Assembly: GCF_007858435.1 (NCBI RefSeq)
Contig: NZ_VIGW01000001.1
Span: forward strand, 124,001-188,000
DNA length: 64,000 bases
Direction of reading: 5' to 3'
Source of the DNA: Tsukamurella asaccharolytica
GTDB lineage: Bacteria; Actinomycetota; Actinomycetes; Mycobacteriales; Mycobacteriaceae
The notes under the pieces were generated by a model, which saw only the letters and a list, made by a program, of their open reading frames with translations, made no database searches and was not told the DNA's origin. Below are positions 46,688 through 54,094 of this stretch, in pieces. Position 1 is the stretch's first letter. Each line of letters begins with the position of its first letter. Position numbers and translations under genes: made by a program.

Positions 46688-46693
46688 TAAGGT
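46688..46693 (+). promoter_or_regulatory. –10 hexamer of a leaderless promoter
   Basis: TAAGGT, 6 nt before ATG 46700. Confidence 0.5.
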
Positions 46694-46699
46694 GAGCCG

Positions 46700-48079
46700 A
46701 TGACCGAGCACAACCTGCGGGACACCGTCGAGAAGCTGATGGACAAGGCCAAGTCCGACCTGGCGGAACTGGTCGCGCACCCGTCGGTGCACGACTCCCC
46801 CGAGTTCGGGGCCGAGCCCAACGCGGCGTCGGCGGCGTGGGTGGCGAAGGCCTTCGCCGAGGCGGGCATCGGGAACATCGAGCAGGTCACGACCTCCGAC
46901 GGGTCGATCGCGATCGTCGGGCACACCCCGGCTCCGCAGGGCGCCCCGACCGTGCTGCTCTACAGCCACCACGACGTGCAGCCGCCCGGACCACGGGAGG
47001 CCTGGGACTCCGACCCGTTCACCCTCACCACCCGTCCCGGCCCCGACGGCGCCGACCGGTGGTACGGCCGCGGGTCCGCCGACTGCAAGGGCAACCTCGT
47101 CGCGCACCTCACGGCGCTGCGGGCCGTCCGCGGCGAGGACGGCTCGTTCCCCGTCGGCGTGCGGATCATCATCGAGGGCTCCGAGGAGGGCGGCGGCGCG
47201 GGCCTCGAGGACCTCGTCGCCGAGCGGCCCGAGCTGGCGCAGGCCGACCTCATCGTCATCGGCGACACCGGCAACGTGGCCGTCGGCCGGCCGACGCTGA
47301 CCACCTCGCTGCGGGGCGTCGCGACCGTGCGCGTCGAGCTCAGCACCGGCACCTCCGACCTGCACTCCGGCGCCTTCGGCGGCGCCGCGCCCGATGCCCT
47401 CGCCGCGCTCATCGCGCTGCTCGCGACGCTGCGCGACGGCTTCGGCAACACCACGATCGACGGGCTCGACAACTCCGCGCGATGGGACGGCGAGCCCTAC
47501 GAGCCGGCCCAGTTCGCCGCCGACGCCGCGATCTACGACGACGCCGCGATCCTCGGCTCCGGCGCCATCGCCGACCAGCTGTGGGCACGGCCCGCCGTCA
47601 CCGTCATCGGCCTCGACGCGCCCGCGACGGCCACCGCGGCCGCGGCCATCCAGCCCCGCGCGGCGGCCCTTCTGAACCTGCGGGTCCCGCCCGGCATCGA
47701 CCCGCATCACGCGGGCCGGTTGCTCGTCGCGCACCTGACCAACCACGCGCCGTGGGGCGCACACGTGGACGCGATCGTCGAGTCCGTGGGCGAGCCCTTC
47801 GCCGCCGAGACGACCGGCCCCGCCTACACGGTGCTCCGCGAGGCCCTGACCGAGGCGTACGACGGCGCCGAGGTCGCCTTCAGCGGCCAGGGCGGCTCGA
47901 TCCCGCTGTGCACGCAACTGCGCAAGGCCGCGCCGAACGCGGAGATCGCGCTGCTCGGCGTCGAGGAGCCGCAGTGCCGGATCCACGCGCCCAACGAGTC
48001 CGTCGACCCCGCCGAACTGCGGCGCACCGCCCTGGCCGAGGCGCTGCTACTCACCCGCCTCGCCGGGGCGCCCGCCTGA
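46700..48079 (+). CDS. M20-family metallopeptidase (dipeptidase-like)
   Basis: 459 aa cytosolic zinc peptidase/deacylase. Metal ligands: His and Asp of YSHHDVQPPG, bridging Asp in GRGSADCKGN, Glu pair in EGSEEGGG, Asp in VIGDTGN and His in RIHAPNE; the dimer-domain His SDLHSGAFGG is present too. Similar to ArgE/DapE/CPG2-like dipeptidases; substrate not determined. Stop overlaps moeA start by one base (TGATG), so coupled with it. Confidence 0.9.
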   Translation: MTEHNLRDTVEKLMDKAKSDLAELVAHPSVHDSPEFGAEPNAASAAWVAKAFAEAGIGNIEQVTTSDGSIAIVGHTPAPQGAPTVLLYSHHDVQPPGPREAWDSDPFTLTTRPGPDGADRWYGRGSADCKGNLVAHLTALRAVRGEDGSFPVGVRIIIEGSEEGGGAGLEDLVAERPELAQADLIVIGDTGNVAVGRPTLTTSLRGVATVRVELSTGTSDLHSGAFGGAAPDALAALIALLATLRDGFGNTTIDGLDNSARWDGEPYEPAQFAADAAIYDDAAILGSGAIADQLWARPAVTVIGLDAPATATAAAAIQPRAAALLNLRVPPGIDPHHAGRLLVAHLTNHAPWGAHVDAIVESVGEPFAAETTGPAYTVLREALTEAYDGAEVAFSGQGGSIPLCTQLRKAAPNAEIALLGVEEPQCRIHAPNESVDPAELRRTALAEALLLTRLAGAPA

Positions 48080-49287
48080 TGCGGTCCGTCGACGAGCACC
48101 GCGCCGCGATCGCCGCGCTGGTCCCCGGACCGCGGGCCGTCGACGTGCCGGTGGCGGACGCACTCGGCCTCGTCCTGGCACGCGACGTGCCCGCGCCGCT
48201 CTCGCTGCCGCCCTTCACCAACTCCGCGATGGATGGGTACGCAGTGCGCGCGTCCGAGGCCCCCGCCGGCGCCGTGCTGCCCGTCGCCTTCGATGTTCCC
48301 GCCGGCCGCACCGACGTGCCCGCGCTGGCGCCCGGGGCCGCGTGCCGCATCATGACCGGCGCCCCCGTGCCCGACGGCGCCGACGCGATCGTGCCCGTCG
48401 AGCGGACCGACGGCGGGGTCGAGCGGGTCCGCATCGACGAGGCGCCCGAACCAGGCCGGTACTTCCGCGCCGCGGGCAGCGACATCGTGGCCGGCGACAC
48501 CGCGCTGCGCGGCGGCGAGACCGTGCGGCCCGCGCTGGTCGGGTTCGCGGCGGCGCTGGGCCTGACGACGGTTCCCGTGCTCGCCCCCTTGCACGTCGCC
48601 GTCCTGTCCACCGGCTCCGAGCTGGTGGAACCCGGCACGCCGCTGCGGCCCGGGCAGATCTACGAGTCGAACGCCCCCATGCTCGCGGCCGCGATCCGCG
48701 AGGCAGGCGCCACCGCGGAGATCGTGCGGTTCGTGGCGGACGACGCCGACGCCTTCCTGGCACGCCTCGCCGAGCGCGTCGCGGCCGGCGGGATCGACCT
48801 CGTCGTGACCAGCGGCGGGGTGAGCGCGGGCGCGTACGAAGTGGTCAAGGACGCCCTCGCGGACCGCGGCGTCGAGTTCGTCAAGGTCGCCATGCAGCCC
48901 GGCATGCCGCAGGGGTGCGGCACCGTCGGATTCGACGACGGATTGCGGGTCCCCTTCGTGACCTTCCCGGGCAACCCCGTCAGCGCTCTCGTCTCCTTCG
49001 AGGTCTTCCTGCGACCCGCGCTGCGCGCCGCGATGGGCCTGCCCGGCCGCCCACGACGGTCCGCGCGACTCGCCGAGGCCGTCGAATCGATTCCCGGGAA
49101 ACGCCAGTACCTGCGCGGATTCCTACGTACTGAGACCGACGGTACCGATTCTGTCTCAGTTGTCGGTGGACCGGGCTCGCACTACCTACGATGGCTGTCA
49201 CGGGCGAATTGTCTGATGGATGTTCCTGCAAAGGTCGAGAAGCTGGCTGCGGGGGCACCGGTGGACGTGATCGCCCTCGACCCCTAA
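48079..49287 (+). CDS. moeA: Molybdopterin molybdenumtransferase MoeA
   Basis: 402 aa. Inserts molybdate into adenylylated molybdopterin, the last step of Mo-cofactor synthesis. Visible: LPPFTNSAMDGYAVRA, IMTGAPVPDGADAIVPVE, VAVLSTGSELVEPG, YESNAPML, TSGGVSAGAYEVVKD and PGNPVSALVSFE. Corresponds in place to M. tuberculosis moeA2 (Rv0438c), next to psd and pssA. Confidence 0.94.
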   Translation: MRSVDEHRAAIAALVPGPRAVDVPVADALGLVLARDVPAPLSLPPFTNSAMDGYAVRASEAPAGAVLPVAFDVPAGRTDVPALAPGAACRIMTGAPVPDGADAIVPVERTDGGVERVRIDEAPEPGRYFRAAGSDIVAGDTALRGGETVRPALVGFAAALGLTTVPVLAPLHVAVLSTGSELVEPGTPLRPGQIYESNAPMLAAAIREAGATAEIVRFVADDADAFLARLAERVAAGGIDLVVTSGGVSAGAYEVVKDALADRGVEFVKVAMQPGMPQGCGTVGFDDGLRVPFVTFPGNPVSALVSFEVFLRPALRAAMGLPGRPRRSARLAEAVESIPGKRQYLRGFLRTETDGTDSVSVVGGPGSHYLRWLSRANCLMDVPAKVEKLAAGAPVDVIALDP

Positions 49288-49299
49288 CGAGGAGACAAC

Positions 49300-49611
49300 A
49301 TGATCGCGCAGTACGCAGACACGGCCCTTCTCGCAGCAGCCGGAGTCCAATCCGTCGGATGGATCGGCTGGATCATCATCGGCGGCATCGCCGGGTGGAT
49401 CGCCAGCAAGATCATGGGCACCGACGCCCAGCAGGGCATCCTCCTCAACATCGTCGTCGGCATCGTCGGCGGTGTGCTCGGCGGCTTCCTGCTGCGACTG
49501 ATCGGCGTCGACGTCGCCGGCGGCGGCTACTGGTTCACGTTCTTCACCGCGCTCGCCGGGGCATGCATCCTGCTGTTCATCGTGAAGCTGGTCACCGGCC
49601 GCAGGGGATAG
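49300..49611 (+). CDS. GlsB/YeaQ/YmgE-type small membrane protein
   Basis: 103 aa, three transmembrane helices rich in glycine (GWIGWIIIGGIAGWIASKIMG, LLNIVVGIVGGVLGGFLL, WFTFFTALAGACILLFIVKLV). Family of stress-associated inner-membrane proteins, function unclear. ATG 49300 has GAGGAG upstream; 12 nt after moeA. Confidence 0.85.
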   Translation: MIAQYADTALLAAAGVQSVGWIGWIIIGGIAGWIASKIMGTDAQQGILLNIVVGIVGGVLGGFLLRLIGVDVAGGGYWFTFFTALAGACILLFIVKLVTGRRG

Positions 49612-49666
49612 CTCCGTCGGGTGACAGAATGTCCCCCGACATGAACGCGAATAGAGAGGATGTCGG

Positions 49667-50389
49667 GTGGCACGCCGACCTCGTACGCCGGTCGACGGGC
49701 ACCTGACCGAGCACACCTCCGGCATCGAGCACATCGCCGAGCTGATCCGGCACACCGTCCCGCCGCTGCACCCCGCGGGGACCCCGTTCATCGCGGGTTC
49801 CCTCGGAGTTGCAGCGGTGGGCTACCGGAGGAGCTGGATCCGGGTTCCCGCCCTGATCACCGCCGTCGCGTGCGCCGGATTCTTCCGACACCCCGCCCGC
49901 GTGGTCCCCACCGCCGAGGGCGTCGCGGTGGCCCCCGCCGACGGCGAGGTGACCCTCGTCGACGAGCACGTTCCGCCCCTCGAGCTGGGCCTCGGTGAGG
50001 CGCCCCTGCCCCGGGTATCGATCTTCCTGTCGGTGTTCGACGCGCACGTGCAGCGCGCCCCGCTCGCCGGCGTCGTCGACTCCGTGGTGCACACCGCCGG
50101 GAAGTTCGTCCCCGCCGACCTCCCCGAGGCCAGCGACCGGAACGAGCGGACCTCGGTGCGCCTCGCCACCGAGTACGGACCGGTCGGCGTCGTGCAGATC
50201 GCCGGTCTCGTCGCGCGGCGCATCCGCACCGATTGCGCGCCCGGCGACACCCTCGAGCTGGGTGAGACCTACGGCATCATCCGGTTCGGCTCCCGCGTCG
50301 ACACGTACTTCCCCGCCGGCACCGAGCTGACCGTCTACAGCGGCCAGCGTGCGGTGGCCGCCGAGACCATGATCGCGCGCCTGTCGTGA
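49667..50389 (+). CDS. psd: Phosphatidylserine decarboxylase
   Basis: 240 aa proenzyme of the short (archaeal/actinobacterial) type; makes phosphatidylethanolamine. The self-cleavage site, LGST in E. coli, appears as RFGSRVDTYFP, with the Ser that becomes the pyruvoyl group. FFRHPARVVP, APADGEV and FLSVFDAHVQRAPLAG are typical. One N-terminal hydrophobic segment. GTG 49667 has GAGAGGA upstream; the stop overlaps pssA by 4 nt. Confidence 0.93.
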   Translation: MARRPRTPVDGHLTEHTSGIEHIAELIRHTVPPLHPAGTPFIAGSLGVAAVGYRRSWIRVPALITAVACAGFFRHPARVVPTAEGVAVAPADGEVTLVDEHVPPLELGLGEAPLPRVSIFLSVFDAHVQRAPLAGVVDSVVHTAGKFVPADLPEASDRNERTSVRLATEYGPVGVVQIAGLVARRIRTDCAPGDTLELGETYGIIRFGSRVDTYFPAGTELTVYSGQRAVAAETMIARLS

Positions 50390-51282
50390 ACGAGTCGTCC
50401 ACCGCGTCGCCCCGCCCCGTCGGCGTCATGATCCTGCCGTCGATGCTGACGGTCGCCGCGCTCTGCGCGGGCCTGACGGGCGTGCGGTTCGCGGCGGACG
50501 GCAAGGTGGACGTGGCGATCATGCTGGTCGTGATCGCGGCGATCCTGGACGGCCTCGACGGTCGCGTCGCGCGGCTCCTGGGCGCGTCCACCCGCATCGG
50601 CGCCGAGTTGGACTCCCTGGCGGACGCCATCAACTTCGGCGTCACCCCCGCGCTGATCCTGTACTTCGTGTGCTTCCCCGGCTCGCCCGCGGGCTGGATC
50701 GTCGCGCTGCTCTACGTGGTGGCGATGGTGCTGCGGCTGGCGCGGTTCAACACCCTCGCCGCCGACCCGACGGCGCCCGCGTACACCAAGGACTTCTTCG
50801 TCGGCGTGCCCGCGCCCGCCGGCGCCATACTCGTCCTCGCCCCGCTGGCCGCCCAGCAGGAGTGGGGCGACGGCTGGTGGGTCAGCACCCCGATGGTCGC
50901 GGCGTGGACGCTCTTCATCGCCGCTCTGACCGTCTCCCGCATCCCCACCTCCAGCTTCAAGACCATGACCGTGCAGCCGGCGAAGGCCGCGGCTGTGCTC
51001 GTGGTGGTCGCGGGCCTCGCGGCGCTGACCGTCACCTACCCGTACATCGCGCTGCTGCTGGTGATCGCGCTCTACCTGCTGCACATCCCGTTCGCGTGGC
51101 GGTCCAAGCGCTGGGTCGTCGCCCGGCCCGAGGCCTGGGACAACAAGCCCGCGGAGCGTCGGCGGATGCGGCGCGATCAGCGCCGAGCGGTACGGCCGCA
51201 CCGTCGCGCGGCGACCGCGGGCCGGGGTGGCCGGCGCTCCGCCGCCCGCCTGGGCCTGCGCCGCCCCACCCGCGAGGACTGA
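50386..51282 (+). CDS. pssA: CDP-diacylglycerol–serine O-phosphatidyltransferase
   Basis: 298 aa integral membrane enzyme making phosphatidylserine, the substrate of Psd. CDP-alcohol transferase motif DGLDGRVARLLGASTRIGAE with the final LDSLAD (DGx2ARx8Gx3Dx3D) is complete. About seven helices; a strongly basic C-terminal tail of ~45 residues follows. GTG 50386 overlaps psd by 4 nt. Confidence 0.94.
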   Translation: MNESSTASPRPVGVMILPSMLTVAALCAGLTGVRFAADGKVDVAIMLVVIAAILDGLDGRVARLLGASTRIGAELDSLADAINFGVTPALILYFVCFPGSPAGWIVALLYVVAMVLRLARFNTLAADPTAPAYTKDFFVGVPAPAGAILVLAPLAAQQEWGDGWWVSTPMVAAWTLFIAALTVSRIPTSSFKTMTVQPAKAAAVLVVVAGLAALTVTYPYIALLLVIALYLLHIPFAWRSKRWVVARPEAWDNKPAERRRMRRDQRRAVRPHRRAATAGRGGRRSAARLGLRRPTRED

Positions 51283-51343
51283 GCGCGGCGGCCCCGCCCC
51301 GTGGTCCCTCCCGCTGATCCCGCCACCGAGCGGCGCGGCGAAC

Positions 51344-51349
51344 TAGTGT
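51344..51349 (+). promoter_or_regulatory. –10 hexamer of a leaderless promoter
   Basis: TAGTGT, 7 nt before GTG 51357; fixes the start three codons after the first in-frame GTG (51348), which lies inside the hexamer. Confidence 0.5.
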
Positions 51350-51356
51350 GGACCGG

Positions 51357-53573
51357 GTGTCGAACCTCTCGCTCACCGTCCGCCTGCAGACCTCGGCCCT
51401 CGAGGCGCGACGGGGCATCGTCCGCATCCACCCCGAGGCGCTCGCGGCGCTGGGCCTGCGCGAGTGGGACGGGATCGAGCTCCTCGGCGCGCGCCGCACC
51501 GCCGCGGTCGTCGCGACGGCGCCGCCGGGCAGCCCGCCGGGCGTCGCCCTGCTCGACGAGCTGACCATCACCAACTGCGGCCTCCGCGAGGACGCGACCG
51601 TCGTGATCGCTCCCGCCACCGTCTACGGCGCCAAGCGGGTGCTGCTGCGCGGCAGCGCGCTGACCCGCACCGCGCTCGACGGTGCCGCACTGCGGCAGGC
51701 GCTGCTCGGCAAGGTGATGATGTCCGGCGACAGCGTCTCGCTGCTGCCGCGCGACCTCGGACCGGGCACGTCCACGGCGGACGCGACGGCGCAGCTGTCG
51801 CGGCTCGTGGGGGTCTCGTGGACGAACGAGCTGCTCACGGTGGTCGGGGTGGAGCCGTCACCGGGGCCGGTGTCGGTACAGCCGAACTCCGCCGTGCTCT
51901 GGGCCGACGACGGTTCCCCCGCGCCGGCCGCCTCCTCCCCCGCTCCGGAGGTCGAGGTGACCCTCCTCGACGAGGTGCCCGACGTCGAGACGCCGGCGGT
52001 GCGGCCGGTCGCCGACCTGGTCGGCGCCGACGGCGCTGTCCGTCGGCTCACCGAATGGCTCTCCCTCGCGCTCGACGAGCCGGAGCTGCTGGAGAAGCTC
52101 GGCGCGCCCGCCCGGCTCGGCGTGCTGATCACCGGCCCGACGGGCGGCGGCAAGGCGACGGTCGCGCGGTCCGTCGTGGCGCCGCGGCCGCTCGTCGAGC
52201 TCGACGGTGCGCTGACCGGCGCGCTGGAGCCGCAGGCGCGGCTGGAACGAGTGCGCTCCGCGGTCGCGCGCGTCCGTGAGGCGGTCAACGGTTCGGGCGC
52301 CGCGCTGCTGGTCCGCGACGTCGAGGCGCTGCTGCCCGCGACCCGCGAGCCCGTCTCGACGATGATCCTCGACGAGCTGCGCCGGGCCGTCGCGACGCCG
52401 CGGGTCGCCCTGCTCTCGACCACCTCGGCGCCCGGCGAACTGGACTCGAGGCTGCGCGAGCCCGACCTGGCCGAGCGGACGGTCACCATCGACCTGCCGG
52501 ACGCGAAGCAGCGCGAGCAGCTGCTGGACCTGCTGCTGCGGGAGGCGCCGACCGTCGACCTGGACCTGCACGAGGTCGCGCTGCGGGCACCCGGCTTCGT
52601 GGCCGCGGACCTCGCGGCGCTGTGCCGGGAGGGCGCACTGCGCGCGGCGGCCCGAGTGGTCGGCACGGACGAGCGGGTCGCCATCACGCAGCCCGACCTG
52701 CTCGGTGCGCTCGGCGTGATCCGGCCGGTGTCGCGCTCGGCGACCGAGGAGGTCGCGGTGGGGTCGATCACGCTCGACGACGTGGGCGACATGGTCGAGA
52801 CCAAGCAGGCCCTCACCGAGACGGTGCTCTGGCCGCTGCGCCACCCGGACACCTTCGCGCGGCTCGGCGTGGAGCCGCCGCGCGGCGTGCTGCTCTACGG
52901 ACCGCCCGGCTGCGGCAAGACCTTCGTGGTCCGCGCGCTCGCGGCGTCGGGCCAGCTGTCGGTGCACGCGGTCAAGGGCGCGGAACTGATGAACAAGTGG
53001 GTCGGCGAGTCCGAGAAGGCCGTCCGCGACCTGTTCGCGCGAGCGCGGGGCAGCGCCCCCTCGCTGATCTTCCTCGACGAGGTGGACGCGCTGGCGCCGC
53101 GGCGCGGGCAGTCGTCGGACTCGGGGGTGGGCGACAAGGTGGTGGCCGCGCTGCTCACCGAGCTCGACGGCGCCGAACCCCTGCGCGACGTGGTGGTCCT
53201 GGGCGCGACGAACCGACCCGACCTCGTGGATCCGGCGCTTCTGCGGCCCGGCCGGCTGGAGCGGCTGATCTTCGTGCCGCCGCCGGACGCCGAAGCGCGC
53301 GCGGAGATCCTGAAGACCAGCTCGCGGTCGATCCCGCTCGCCGACGATGTGGATCTGCCGGCGCTGGCCGAGCAGCTGGACGGCTACTCGGCCGCCGACT
53401 GCAGCGCACTGCTGCGCGAGGCGGCGCTGACCGCCATGCGGCGCGACCTGGACGCCGCCACCGTGACCGCCGCCGACGTCGAGGCCGCGCGGCTGGCCGT
53501 GCGGCCGTCGCTGGACCCCGTGCAGGTCGCGGAGCTGCAGGCCTACGCGGACCGTCGGGCGGGGACGACCTAG
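51357..53573 (+). CDS. CDC48-like AAA ATPase with one active module
   Basis: 738 aa. N-domain (~1–100) of CDC48 type (LTVRLQTSALEARRG, RIHPEALAALGL), then two AAA modules. Module 1 has Walker A GPTGGGKATV, but the Walker B Asp-Glu is replaced by Arg-Asp (LLVRDVEALLP), so it probably binds but does not hydrolyse ATP. Module 2 is intact: GPPGCGKT, IFLDEVDALAPRRG, and GATNRPDLVDPALLRPGR with Arg fingers. Likely an unfoldase/segregase; the M. tuberculosis counterpart is Rv0435c, also beside pssA. Start GTG 51357. Confidence 0.9.
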   Translation: MSNLSLTVRLQTSALEARRGIVRIHPEALAALGLREWDGIELLGARRTAAVVATAPPGSPPGVALLDELTITNCGLREDATVVIAPATVYGAKRVLLRGSALTRTALDGAALRQALLGKVMMSGDSVSLLPRDLGPGTSTADATAQLSRLVGVSWTNELLTVVGVEPSPGPVSVQPNSAVLWADDGSPAPAASSPAPEVEVTLLDEVPDVETPAVRPVADLVGADGAVRRLTEWLSLALDEPELLEKLGAPARLGVLITGPTGGGKATVARSVVAPRPLVELDGALTGALEPQARLERVRSAVARVREAVNGSGAALLVRDVEALLPATREPVSTMILDELRRAVATPRVALLSTTSAPGELDSRLREPDLAERTVTIDLPDAKQREQLLDLLLREAPTVDLDLHEVALRAPGFVAADLAALCREGALRAAARVVGTDERVAITQPDLLGALGVIRPVSRSATEEVAVGSITLDDVGDMVETKQALTETVLWPLRHPDTFARLGVEPPRGVLLYGPPGCGKTFVVRALAASGQLSVHAVKGAELMNKWVGESEKAVRDLFARARGSAPSLIFLDEVDALAPRRGQSSDSGVGDKVVAALLTELDGAEPLRDVVVLGATNRPDLVDPALLRPGRLERLIFVPPPDAEARAEILKTSSRSIPLADDVDLPALAEQLDGYSAADCSALLREAALTAMRRDLDAATVTAADVEAARLAVRPSLDPVQVAELQAYADRRAGTT

Positions 53574-54028
53574 CCCTTGCTGATCGAGTAGAAGACGGCG
53601 TTGGGCACCGCGCCGGCCTGGACGGAGCTCACGGTGACGACGTAGCCCTTGCCGGAGAACTGGGCGGACTGGGTCCCGGCGTCGGGGGCGCCCGCGCCCA
53701 GCGCGATGTAGCCGGCATCGGTGAGCTTGCGCTTCGCGGCGTCGTACCCGCCGTCGCCGGCCTGCACCGTCGCGTTGTAGACGGTGACGCCGCCCTGCGC
53801 CCGCTCCCCCGCGTCGATGAGGTTGCCGTCGACGATGGGCACGTCGGCCTTGGGGAAGGACGCGGGCAGGGTGACGGTCGCCGCCGGCGCGTCCTCGGCG
53901 GCGTCGTCGCCGCACGCCGTGGCCCCGAAAAGCACGAGCGCCCCCACGGCCAACGCGCCGAAAGTGATGCGTGCACGGCGCACGATCCGCGCACGCAATG
54001 TGGTCGGTCGATCCTTCGACTGGTCCAT
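53570..54028 (-). CDS. Small putative lipoprotein
   Basis: 152 aa. Basic N-terminus, hydrophobic ALAVGALVLFGATAC with lipobox, then a ~110-residue domain (ASFPKADVPIVDGNLIDAGE … GYVVTVSSVQAGAVPNAVFYSISKG). Not recognised; similar small lipoproteins are common in this order. Its stop overlaps the convergent AAA stop through the palindrome CTAG. Divergent from the mrp operon. Confidence 0.7.
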   Translation of the reverse strand: MDQSKDRPTTLRARIVRRARITFGALAVGALVLFGATACGDDAAEDAPAATVTLPASFPKADVPIVDGNLIDAGERAQGGVTVYNATVQAGDGGYDAAKRKLTDAGYIALGAGAPDAGTQSAQFSGKGYVVTVSSVQAGAVPNAVFYSISKG

Positions 54029-54051
54029 GCAGCTCCCGAAATGCCTACCGG

Positions 54052-54057
54052 TAGAAT
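54052..54057 (+). promoter_or_regulatory. –10 hexamer of the mrp operon promoter
   Basis: TAGAAT, 37 nt before the mrpA GTG, partly inside the palindrome CTACCGGTAG (54045–54054), which may be an operator. No clear –35. Confidence 0.4.
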
Positions 54058-54094
54058 CTCAAAAGAACGACACCCCGCTCACACATAGGACGGA

